The notes below the pieces were generated by a model. That model saw only the letters and a list, made by a program, of their open reading frames with translations. It was not told the origin of the DNA and ran no database searches. The position numbers and the translations under genes were made by a program. 64,000 nucleotides of DNA from Cellulomonas sp. KRMCY2 (lineage in GTDB: Bacteria > Actinomycetota > Actinomycetes > Actinomycetales > Cellulomonadaceae), in assembly GCF_000526515.1 (NCBI RefSeq), contig NZ_JAGF01000001.1, forward strand, positions 1,426,001 to 1,490,000, in the 5' to 3' direction. This document shows positions 19,399 to 27,156 of this stretch, in pieces (the first letter of the stretch is position 1; each line of letters begins with the position of its first letter).

Positions 19399-20748
19399 TC
19401 AGTCGGTCGAGGAGCCCGTCACCGCCGCCGCGCGCAGCACCCGCGTGACACCCGCCCGGTAGGCCAGGGCCGTGAGCACGTAGGTCACGGTCAGGGTGAC
19501 GAAGGTCGACCGTGACCAGCCGGTGTCCGGCAGCGCGACGGCCGCGAGGGCTGCCGCCCCGACGAAGGCCGCGTTGTAGAGCACGTCGTAGAGCGCGAAG
19601 GCCCGACCGCGGTAGTCGTCGTGCGTGTCCGCCTGGACGATCGTGTCGACGGCGATCTTCGCGCCCTGGACGCTGAGCCCCAGCAGCACGGCCGCCGTGG
19701 CGACCACCGGGAACGTCGAGCCGGCCACCAGCAGCGCCTGGCTCAGCGCACCGAGCCCGAGGCAGACGGCGACCCACTGCGCCGGGCTGATCCGCTCGTG
19801 CGCGATCGGGGTGAGAACGATGGCCAGCCCGTTCCCGGCGAAGGAGATCCCGAGCAGCAGGCCGAACATGGCCATCCCGGCGTCGGCGTCGCCCGGGTCG
19901 GAGAGCAGGTTGCGCGACATCAGGATCAGCGCGATGAAGTTGGCGCCGTACAGGAAGCGGTGCACGGCCATCACGGCCAGGGCCATCGCGGGAGTCCGCC
20001 GGGCCACGAGGTACCGCGCGCCGAGCACGAGGTCGGCCGCCGTGGCCCGCACGTCGCGCCACAGCTGGGCCGCATCGCCGTCCGCCCCGGTGGCACCGAC
20101 CGCCGGCGCACCCGGGCCGGCGCGATCGGGGCCGAGCTGGTCCCGACCGAGCCGCAGGGCCAGGGCCGACGCCGCACCGAACAGGGCTGCCGCGCCGGCC
20201 AGCACGACGCCGTCCTTCACCGGGCCGGTCGGCACGAGCCAGCCGATGGCGAAGCCGAGCACCCCGCCGACGACAGCGGCGCCCGCACCGAGGGTCGGGG
20301 TCAGGGTGTTGGCCATCAGCAGCTGGTCGCGGGGCACGACGCGCGGCAGCCCCGCGGACAGCGCCGAGAGCAGGAAGCGGTTGATCGCCAGGGTCACCAG
20401 GGCCAGGACGTAGACCGCCGGCCCGACACCGACGGTCGCCATGAGCACCGCGAGGGTCAGCCCGAGCACGACCCGCAGCGCGTTGCCGCCGAGGAGCACC
20501 TGGCGACGGCTCCACCGGTCCAGCAGCGGTCCGGCGAACGGCCCGACCACGGTGAAGGGCAGGAGCAGCACCGCGAAGGCCGCCGCGACGTCGCCGGCGG
20601 TCGCCATCCGCTCGGGGGAGAAGAAGAACAAGGTCGCGAGGCCGACCTGGAACATGCCGTCGCCGCACTGCGAGACCAGCCGCACCGCGAACAGCTTGCG
20701 GAAGTCACGATGGACAGCGACGGTCTTCAGGTCACCCAGGACGCTCAC
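19399..20748 (-). CDS. MFS exporter
   Basis: A 449-aa membrane protein with about twelve helices. The cytoplasmic loop after helix 2 reads GPLLDRWSRRQVLL, the major-facilitator A-motif region. It resembles the MFS_3/enterobactin-exporter-like group; the substrate is unknown. GTG 20748 has no ribosome site, but TAACCT lies six bases upstream, so the transcript is probably leaderless. It is divergent from the P-type ATPase. Confidence 0.85.
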   Translation of the reverse strand: MSVLGDLKTVAVHRDFRKLFAVRLVSQCGDGMFQVGLATLFFFSPERMATAGDVAAAFAVLLLPFTVVGPFAGPLLDRWSRRQVLLGGNALRVVLGLTLAVLMATVGVGPAVYVLALVTLAINRFLLSALSAGLPRVVPRDQLLMANTLTPTLGAGAAVVGGVLGFAIGWLVPTGPVKDGVVLAGAAALFGAASALALRLGRDQLGPDRAGPGAPAVGATGADGDAAQLWRDVRATAADLVLGARYLVARRTPAMALAVMAVHRFLYGANFIALILMSRNLLSDPGDADAGMAMFGLLLGISFAGNGLAIVLTPIAHERISPAQWVAVCLGLGALSQALLVAGSTFPVVATAAVLLGLSVQGAKIAVDTIVQADTHDDYRGRAFALYDVLYNAAFVGAAALAAVALPDTGWSRSTFVTLTVTYVLTALAYRAGVTRVLRAAAVTGSSTD

Positions 20749-20754
20749 CGCTGC

Positions 20755-20760
20755 AGGTTA
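20755..20760 (-). promoter_or_regulatory. -10 element TAACCT for a leaderless MFS mRNA
   Basis: TAACCT lies six bases before the GTG start, the spacing typical of leaderless actinobacterial genes. Confidence 0.5.
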
Positions 20761-20811
20761 ACGGAGCCCGCGCCCCCCCGGACACGCACGTGCGGGGCCA
20801 GGATGGGAGCC

Positions 20812-23646
20812 ATGAGCGTCCCACTGCCCATCGTCGACGCGTCAGTGGTCGAGGTCGAGGAGGTCGTCACCCTCCTCGGGACCGATCCGCTGCGTGGGCT
20901 GACGGGTGACGAGGCGGCCCGACGGCTCACCGAGCACGGTCCGAACGAGCTCACCGCCGAGCCGTCGGTGCCGCTCTGGCTCCGGCTGCTCGCCCAGCTC
21001 CGCGACCCCCTGATCTACCTGCTGCTCGGCGCGGTCGTCATCTCGGTCGTCGCCTGGGTGGCCGAGGGCGCCGAGGGCCTGCCCTTCGACGCGATGGTCA
21101 TCGGCGTGATCGTGGCGGCCAACGCCGTGCTCGGGTTCGTCCAGGAGCGGCGTGCCGAGAGCGCCGTCGCCGCGCTGCAGCAGATGAGCGCCCCGACCGC
21201 CTCGGTGGTCCGCGACGGCGAGGTGCGCCGGGTGCCGACCCGCGAGGTCGTGCCGGGCGACCTGCTCGCGCTCGCGGAGGGCGACACGGTGACCGCCGAC
21301 GCACGGCTCGTCGCGACGGCCGCCCTGACGATCGCCGAGGCGTCGCTCACCGGCGAGAGCGAGGCGGTGGCCAAGAGCCCGGCGGTCCTGCCCACGCCGG
21401 TCGGGCTCGGCGACCGCACGGACATGGTCTTCGGCGGGACGGCCGTCACCCGGGGAACCGGCCGTGCCGTCGTCGTCGCCACCGGGATGGGGACCCAGAC
21501 CGGCCGGATCGCCCAGCTGCTCGAGGCCACCGAGGCCGAGCAGACCCCGCTGCAGCGGGAGATCGCCCGGGTCGGCCGGACCTTGGGCATCGCCGTGGTG
21601 GTCATCGCGACGGTCGTGGTCGGCACCGTGCTGCTGACCTCGGACCTGCACCGGGTGTCGGACGTCGTGACGGTCCTGCTGCTCGGCGTCTCGCTCGCCG
21701 TGGCCGCCGTGCCGGAGGGCCTGCCGGCGATCCTGTCGGTCGTGCTCTCGATCGGGGTGCAGCGGATGGCGGCGCGCAACGCGATCGTCACGAGCCTGTC
21801 CTCGGTCGAGACGCTCGGTTCGGCGTCCGTGATCTGCTCGGACAAGACCGGGACGCTGACCCAGAACGAGATGACCGTCCAGCGCATCATGACGGCCTCC
21901 GGGTCGGTCCGGGTCGCCGGCGCCGGCTACGACCCGATCGGGGCGGTGACCGTCGGCGACGGCGACGACGTGCTCGACCCGGACGACCCGCGCTGGGCCG
22001 AGGTCGTTGCGGTGCTCGGCGGCGGCAGCCTCGCGAACGATGCGAGCCTGCGTCAGGACCCCGGCGGCGACTGGGGCATCGAGGGCGACCCGACCGAGGC
22101 GGCGTTCCTGGTCGCCGAGCGCAAGCTGGGCATCACCGACCGGCGCACGCAGCGCTTCCGCCGGGTCGGGGAGGTGCCGTTCAGCTCCGAGCGCAAGCTC
22201 ATGTCGACGATCGAGGTGGATGCCGACCAGGGCGGGCGGGTCGTCGTGGTGACCAAGGGCGCCCCGGACGTGCTGCTCGAGCGCTGCACGCACGTGCTGG
22301 TCGGCGGCGAGGTCGTGCCGCTCGACGAGGAGCACCGCGCCCGGGTGCTCGCGGGGATCGCGGAGCTGTCCGACGACGCGTTGCGCACCCTCGGCGTCGC
22401 CTACCGGGAGACCGACGCCGACGTGGCCTGGGCCCAGCAGCCGGACCTCGCGGGCGCGCCGGAGGAGGTCGAGCACGACCTGGTCCTGGCCGGCGTGGTC
22501 GGCATCATCGACCCGCCGCGGTCCGAGGCGCGGGACGCGGTGGCAGCGGCCCACCGAGCCGGCGTCCGGGTCATGATGATCACCGGTGACCACCCGCTGA
22601 CGGCGTCCCGGATCGCCGGTGACCTGGGGATCGTCGAGCCCGGTGCCCCGGCTCTGACCGGGCTGGAGCTCGAGGCGCTGGACGACGCCGGCCTGCGGCA
22701 GGCCGTGCGCGACGTGTCCGTCTTCGCGCGGGTCGCTCCCGAGCACAAGCTCCGGATCGTCGACGCGCTCCAGGCCGACGGCAACGTCGTGGCGATGACC
22801 GGCGACGGCGTCAACGACGCACCGGCCCTGAAGTCGGCGGACATCGGGGTCGCGATGGGTATCACCGGGACGGAGGTGACCCGGCAGGCGGCCGCGATGA
22901 TCCTGGCCGACGACAACTTCGCGACGATCGTCGACGCCGTGCGCGAGGGTCGGGGGATCTTCGACAACATCAAGAAGTTCCTCCGGTATCTGCTGTCGTC
23001 GAACATGGGCGAGGTCCTGACGGTCTTCGTCGGGGTGGTCGCGGCCGGCGCGCTGGGGCTCACGGGCCACGGCGAGACCGTCGTCGTCCCGCTGCTGGCG
23101 ACCCAGATCCTGTGGATCAACCTGCTCACCGACAGCGCCCCTGCCCTGGCGATGGGAGTCGACCCGCAGACCGACGACGTGATGGCCCGCCCACCACGAC
23201 GGCTCACCGACCGGGTGATCGACGTGCACATGTGGGTCGGCGTCCTGCTGCTCGGTGCCGTGATGGCTGTCGTCACGCTGCTGACCATCGACCTGTACCT
23301 GCCCGGTGGGATGCTCCCCGGCTCGGACGACCTCGACACGGCCCGGACCGCCGGGTTCACCGTCCTCGTGCTCGCGCAGCTCTTCAACGCGCTCAATGCG
23401 CGGTCGGAGGCGACGTCGGCCTTCCGCCGCCTGTTCGCGAACCGCTGGCTCTGGGCGGCGATCGTCCTCTCGCTCGCGCTCCAGGTCGCCGTCGTGCACG
23501 TCCCGGTGCTCAACACCGCCTTCGGCACCGCGCCACTCGGGCTGGACCAGTGGCTCGTGTGCGCGGCGATGGCCAGCGCGGTGCTCTGGGTCGAGGAGCT
23601 GCGCAAGGTCGGGCTGCGTGCCTGGGGACGCCGCCGGTCGGACTGA
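20812..23646 (+). CDS. Type II cation-transporting P-type ATPase
   Basis: A 944-aa pump. The phosphorylated Asp is in SDKTGTLTQNE, the helix-4 PEGLPA ion-site motif is present, the hinge is TGDGVNDAPALKSADIG, and an N-terminal cation-ATPase segment (TGDEAARRLTEHGPNEL) and C-terminal helices are complete. The family includes Ca2+, Na+ and Mg2+ pumps; LVPEGL-like helix 4 favours Ca2+ or related cations, but the ion is not certain. ATG 20812 follows GGGAGCC. Upstream in-frame sequence is antisense of the MFS gene and was excluded. Confidence 0.93.
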   Translation: MSVPLPIVDASVVEVEEVVTLLGTDPLRGLTGDEAARRLTEHGPNELTAEPSVPLWLRLLAQLRDPLIYLLLGAVVISVVAWVAEGAEGLPFDAMVIGVIVAANAVLGFVQERRAESAVAALQQMSAPTASVVRDGEVRRVPTREVVPGDLLALAEGDTVTADARLVATAALTIAEASLTGESEAVAKSPAVLPTPVGLGDRTDMVFGGTAVTRGTGRAVVVATGMGTQTGRIAQLLEATEAEQTPLQREIARVGRTLGIAVVVIATVVVGTVLLTSDLHRVSDVVTVLLLGVSLAVAAVPEGLPAILSVVLSIGVQRMAARNAIVTSLSSVETLGSASVICSDKTGTLTQNEMTVQRIMTASGSVRVAGAGYDPIGAVTVGDGDDVLDPDDPRWAEVVAVLGGGSLANDASLRQDPGGDWGIEGDPTEAAFLVAERKLGITDRRTQRFRRVGEVPFSSERKLMSTIEVDADQGGRVVVVTKGAPDVLLERCTHVLVGGEVVPLDEEHRARVLAGIAELSDDALRTLGVAYRETDADVAWAQQPDLAGAPEEVEHDLVLAGVVGIIDPPRSEARDAVAAAHRAGVRVMMITGDHPLTASRIAGDLGIVEPGAPALTGLELEALDDAGLRQAVRDVSVFARVAPEHKLRIVDALQADGNVVAMTGDGVNDAPALKSADIGVAMGITGTEVTRQAAAMILADDNFATIVDAVREGRGIFDNIKKFLRYLLSSNMGEVLTVFVGVVAAGALGLTGHGETVVVPLLATQILWINLLTDSAPALAMGVDPQTDDVMARPPRRLTDRVIDVHMWVGVLLLGAVMAVVTLLTIDLYLPGGMLPGSDDLDTARTAGFTVLVLAQLFNALNARSEATSAFRRLFANRWLWAAIVLSLALQVAVVHVPVLNTAFGTAPLGLDQWLVCAAMASAVLWVEELRKVGLRAWGRRRSD

Positions 23647-23726
23647 GGCGGTGGTGCCCGTGGTCCGGACCGATCGCTCATCTCGGCAGGTTCTTGGGCC
23701 CGCTGACGCCTGACCGTGGCCCGACA

Positions 23727-23811
23727 ACCCGCCGGTGGCTGGTCTGGGGCTGGTGGCCTCGTCACCCGCCGGTGGCTGGTCCGGGGTCGGTGGCTGGTCA
23801 CCCGCCGGTGA
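23727..23811 (+). repeat. 18-bp direct repeat beside the DUF559 gene
   Basis: ACCCGCCGGTGGCTGGTC occurs at 23727-23744 and 23764-23781, and part of it again near 23789-23811. The array covers most of the gap after the P-type ATPase and runs into the 3' end of the DUF559 gene. No terminator was recognised here. Confidence 0.8.
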
Positions 23812-24748
23812 CTGAGGCGCACGCCGGGCCGCACGGTCGGGGGCGACCGCGCCAACCGCCCTGCCTGAGCGCTGCCGCCACCTGTCCGGCCGTCGCGCAC
23901 GGTGTCACGACGACGTGGCGCCAGCGGTAACGAAGGGTGATCTCACCGCGGGCCAGGACGACAGCGTTGTCCCGCCACGTGTCGGCGTCGGTCCGGCCGC
24001 CGGGGTGCGCCAGTGCGCCGTCGAGCTCCACCCGCACGCCGAGGCCCCGGTAGATGCAGTCGGCCCGGAGCCAGACGGCGCCCACGACCTCCCGCACCTG
24101 CAGCTCCGCTCGGGGCAGGCCGTGTCGACGCCCGACGTCGCGGTGGTACCTGCGCTCGAGCGGCGACTCGATGCCGGTCGCGACCTCGGCCAGGAGCTCC
24201 TCGAGGAGCCGGCGGTTGCGTACCCGGGTGCGCCGGGCCAGGGCGTCGGTGATCTCCGGCAGCCGAGCCGCGGCCCGGACCGCGTCGCAGACCCAGCCGA
24301 CGGCGTCGTCGTCGGACCGCGCGGCCGCCACCAGGTCCACGACCGTGTCCCCGCGCCACGTCCGCCTCGGTCGCCCACCGCTCGGCGGCATCGCGCGGCG
24401 GCGGTGGATGGCGAGGCCAGGCGCCGGTCCGAGCCGATGCGGCTCGGGGACGGAGACGTCGATACCGCGAGGGGCGACCGCCCGGAAGCCATGAACGAAC
24501 GCCGCGGAATCGTGGCTGAGCGTTGCTCCGGGGCCCGCATGCAGCAGCGCAGCCCACGTGCGCGTGCGCCATGGAACCGGTCCGGAGTGCACCACGAGAA
24601 CACCCTCATGCAGGCGCTGCCAGTGCCCGGACCCCACCTGACGGGCGACCCACGCGCGATCGGCGCCCGCGTCCTGCAGCTGGCGTGTGGTCACGGCGCC
24701 CGACTGCGGACCTGCGATGCGGGCAGTCGCCGCCGGGGTCAGTCGCAT
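23798..24748 (-). CDS. AbiEi-like / DUF559 endonuclease-domain protein
   Basis: A 316-aa protein. The N-terminal part (TTRQLQDAGADRAWVARQVGSG, LHEGVLVVHSGPVPWRTRTWAALL) resembles the AbiEi antitoxin winged helix. The C-terminal part (RADCIYRGLGVRVELDG, then WRDNAVVLARGEITLRYRW) matches the DUF559 fold, related to Vsr repair endonucleases, with D and E-x-D acids in place. Such proteins are numerous in actinobacteria and their function is unknown. No AbiEii-type toxin adjoins it. ATG 24748 gives the usual length; the ribosome site is weak. Confidence 0.8.
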   Translation of the reverse strand: MRLTPAATARIAGPQSGAVTTRQLQDAGADRAWVARQVGSGHWQRLHEGVLVVHSGPVPWRTRTWAALLHAGPGATLSHDSAAFVHGFRAVAPRGIDVSVPEPHRLGPAPGLAIHRRRAMPPSGGRPRRTWRGDTVVDLVAAARSDDDAVGWVCDAVRAAARLPEITDALARRTRVRNRRLLEELLAEVATGIESPLERRYHRDVGRRHGLPRAELQVREVVGAVWLRADCIYRGLGVRVELDGALAHPGGRTDADTWRDNAVVLARGEITLRYRWRHVVVTPCATAGQVAAALRQGGWRGRPRPCGPACASVTGG

Positions 24749-24920
24749 GCCTCGAGGATCGAGCGTGAGCCGCGAGTCGGCAGGGAGCGCCCGCCCGACC
24801 TGTGGACCGCCCGCCCACCCCCCGCCTGTGCACGACACCTCCGTCGCCGCCCCGCCCGTCGCCGCCGCACGCTGCCCGCCCGCCCGGCCGCTCGGCCGCC
24901 CGGTCGCGAGGCCGCAGCCG

Positions 24921-24967
24921 TTGTGCGGAGTCTCGGTAACGCCTGGTGTTACCCGGACTCCGCACAA
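24921..24967. repeat. Nested 47-bp palindrome
   Basis: Arms TTGTGCGGAGTC and GACTCCGCACAA (12 bp, perfect) enclose a two-base mismatch, then GGTAAC/GTTACC arms around a seven-base centre. It lies 170 bp upstream of the DUF559 gene in the 24749-25234 gap. It could be a cruciform, an operator or a repeat-family unit. Confidence 0.85.
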
Positions 24968-24977
24968 GCCCAACTCC

Positions 24978-25160
24978 GGGGGGAGGGGGACGGGGGGGAG
25001 GGGGCGGACGGGGGCCCGCGGCGACGGGTGGGCAGCGGGCGGCGACGGGTGGGGCGGCGGGCAGCGGGCGGCGGGTGCGCGCGGGGCGCCGACGGGGCGG
25101 GCGGGCGGGGCGGATGGGCAGCAGGTGGGGCGGGCGGGCGGGGGCGCGCGAGGGCGCGGG
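24978..25160 (+). repeat. Extreme G-rich, C-poor tract
   Basis: The plus strand has repeated G-runs (24978-25015 holds five runs of four to seven Gs), then GGTGGGGCGG/GGGCGGCG units for 140 bp. The first part could form G-quadruplexes. No gene is supported here. Confidence 0.8.
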
Positions 25161-25164
25161 GGAC

Positions 25165-25204
25165 GGCGAAGGCCCCGACGCCTCTCGGTGTCGGGGCCTT
25201 CGCC
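25165..25204 (-). terminator. Terminator of ino1
   Basis: Perfect 15-bp arms GGCGAAGGCCCCGAC with a 10-nt loop, 30 bp after the ino1 stop. Confidence 0.85.
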
Positions 25205-25234
25205 TGAGTCGATCCGGTGGAGCGGGCGCCTAGC

Positions 25235-26314
25235 TCAGCGCTCGTTCTCCCCGCGGATGAAGGCCTCGAGCTCTGCCCGGCCCTTCGTGTCTTCCATCTG
25301 CACCGGCGGCGACTTCATGAAGTACGTCGCAGCGGACAGGATCGGGCCACCGATGCCGCGGTCCTTGGCGATCTTCACGGCGCGCAGGGCGTCGATGATG
25401 ATGCCGGCCGAGTTGGGCGAGTCCCAGACCTCGAGCTTGTACTCCAGGTTCAGGGGGACCTCGCCGAACGCGCGACCCTCGAGGCGGACGTACGCCCACT
25501 TGCGGTCGTCGAGCCACTGGATGTAGTCCGACGGGCCGATGTGCACGTTCCGCGCCGACAGCTCGTGGTCCATGTTGGACGTCACGGACTGCGTCTTGGA
25601 GATCTTCTTGGACTGCAGGCGGTCCCGCTCGAGCATGTTCTTGAAGTCCATGTTGCCGCCGACGTTCAGCTGGTACGTGCGGTCCAGGATGACCCCACGG
25701 TCCTCGAACAGGCGGGCCAGGACGCGGTGCGTGATGGTCGCGCCGACCTGGGACTTGATGTCGTCACCGACGATCGGCACGCCGGCGTCCTCGAACTTCT
25801 TGGCCCACACGGGGTCGGAGGCGATGAAGACCGGCAGGGCGTTGACGAACGCGACCTTCGCGTCGATCGCGCACTGGGCGTAGAACTTCGCCGCGTCCTC
25901 GGAGCCGACCGGCAGGTAGCAGACCAGCACGTCCACAGCGGCAGCCTTGAGGGCTGCGACGACGTCGACCGGAGCGGCGTCCGACTCCTCGATCGTCTCG
26001 CGGTAGTACTTGCCGAGACCGTCATGGGTCGGGCCGCGCTGGACGGTCACGCCGAGCGGCGGGACGTCAGCGATCTTGATGGTGTTGTTCTCGCTCGCGC
26101 CGATGGCGTCGGAGAGGTCGAAGCCCACCTTCTTCGCGTCGACGTCGAACGCCGCCACGAACTCGATGTCAGAGACGTGGTACGGGCCGAACTGCACGTG
26201 CATGAGGCCTGGCACCGTGCTCTGGGGGTCGGCGTCCGCGTAGAAGTGGACGCCCTGGACCAGCGATGAGGCGCAGTTGCCGACGCCCACGATGGCGACG
26301 CGGATCGAACTCAT
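25235..26314 (-). CDS. ino1: Inositol-3-phosphate synthase
   Basis: A 359-aa NAD-dependent enzyme that converts glucose 6-phosphate to inositol 3-phosphate, the first step to phosphatidylinositol and mycothiol. The NAD-binding N-terminus is [16 protein letters not shown], and the catalytic region has [18 protein letters not shown] and LNVGGNMDF. Length and motifs fit the short actinobacterial form (M. tuberculosis Rv0046c). It follows padR by 19 bp; together they form one operon with a terminator after it. Confidence 0.95.
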   Translation of the reverse strand: MSSIRVAIVGVGNCASSLVQGVHFYADADPQSTVPGLMHVQFGPYHVSDIEFVAAFDVDAKKVGFDLSDAIGASENNTIKIADVPPLGVTVQRGPTHDGLGKYYRETIEESDAAPVDVVAALKAAAVDVLVCYLPVGSEDAAKFYAQCAIDAKVAFVNALPVFIASDPVWAKKFEDAGVPIVGDDIKSQVGATITHRVLARLFEDRGVILDRTYQLNVGGNMDFKNMLERDRLQSKKISKTQSVTSNMDHELSARNVHIGPSDYIQWLDDRKWAYVRLEGRAFGEVPLNLEYKLEVWDSPNSAGIIIDALRAVKIAKDRGIGGPILSAATYFMKSPPVQMEDTKGRAELEAFIRGENER

Positions 26315-26333
26315 CCTCGCTCCTTCAGATTTC

Positions 26334-26963
26334 TCAGTGCTGGGACGCGTCAGCGTCGTCAGCGTTGGCGGACCCGGTCGGACGACCGGTGTCCTCGGTT
26401 CTTGCGCGACGGGTGCCGCGCTCGTTGTCGATCAGTCCGTCCAGCCAGCGCACCTCGCGCTCGACCTGCTCGAGCCCGTGCCGCTGCAGCTCGAGGGTGT
26501 ACTCGTCGAGGCGCTCACGCGTCCGGGCGGCCGACTGGCGCACGCTGTCGAGGCGCTCGGCGAGGCGGGTCCGTCGTCCTTCCAGGATCCGGAGCCGGGT
26601 CTCGGCGTCGGTCTGGGCGAAGAAGGCGAACCGCACGTCGAAGTGCTCGTCCTCCCACGTCGTCGGCCCGGAGCTCGCCAGGATCTCGGCGAAGTGCTCC
26701 TTGCCGTCGGCCGTGAGCTCGTAGACGATACGAGCACGCTTGCCGCTCAGTGCGTGCGGCGGGGGCGTCGTGGTGGCGTCGCTGCCGACGATCATCCCGC
26801 GCTGGGCGAGGGACTTGAGAGCCGGGTAGAGCGAGCCGTAGGACAGTGCACGGAACGAGCCGAGCAGGACGTTGAGTCGCTTGCGCAGCTCGTAGCCGTG
26901 CATCGGCGTCTCGTGCAGGAGCCCGAGGATCGCGAGCTCGAGGATGTCGGACCGGCCTCGCAC
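26334..26963 (-). CDS. PadR-family transcriptional regulator
   Basis: A 209-aa protein. The winged helix is at the N-terminus ([41 protein letters not shown]) and the C-terminal half is a coiled, Arg-rich dimer domain. It matches M. tuberculosis Rv0047c, also just before ino1. GTG 26963 is chosen because an ATG start at 27005 would translate the palindromic operator and add 14 atypical residues. It probably controls its own operon, and so ino1, through that operator. Confidence 0.9.
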   Translation of the reverse strand: MRGRSDILELAILGLLHETPMHGYELRKRLNVLLGSFRALSYGSLYPALKSLAQRGMIVGSDATTTPPPHALSGKRARIVYELTADGKEHFAEILASSGPTTWEDEHFDVRFAFFAQTDAETRLRILEGRRTRLAERLDSVRQSAARTRERLDEYTLELQRHGLEQVEREVRWLDGLIDNERGTRRARTEDTGRPTGSANADDADASQH

Positions 26964-26985
26964 CTGCTCACCCCCGTGTCGCGCT

Positions 26986-27039
26986 GATGTATCGAACTGA
27001 TACATCGAAAGAGTAGGACGGTACGTGTCGATCTGGCAA
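26986..27039 (-). promoter_or_regulatory. padR-ino1 promoter with palindromic operator
   Basis: Minus-strand TTGCCA (27034-27039), 18-bp spacer and TACTCT (27010-27015) form a promoter. GATGTATC-N5-GATACATC (26986-27006) sits at the expected transcription start. PadR proteins bind ATGT/ACAT palindromes, so this is the likely self-repression site. Confidence 0.75.
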
Positions 27040-27156
27040 ACGGCCGGTTGCCGGCGGCGTCACCTGCGCAGTCCCTGCACCGATCCGCACACGCTCTTCA
27101 CGAGCCCGTGGCCATACTGGAGGAGCCGGACACGCACGGAGTCCGTACCCTGATCG

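Noticed and set aside
19621-20811. N-terminal extension of the P-type ATPase
   Set aside because: It is antisense of the MFS gene; the ATPase family N-terminus and a ribosome site lie at 20812.
24749-25160. Coding sequence in the G-rich gap
   Set aside because: Frames there are Gly/Arg-rich low complexity without start signals or motifs.
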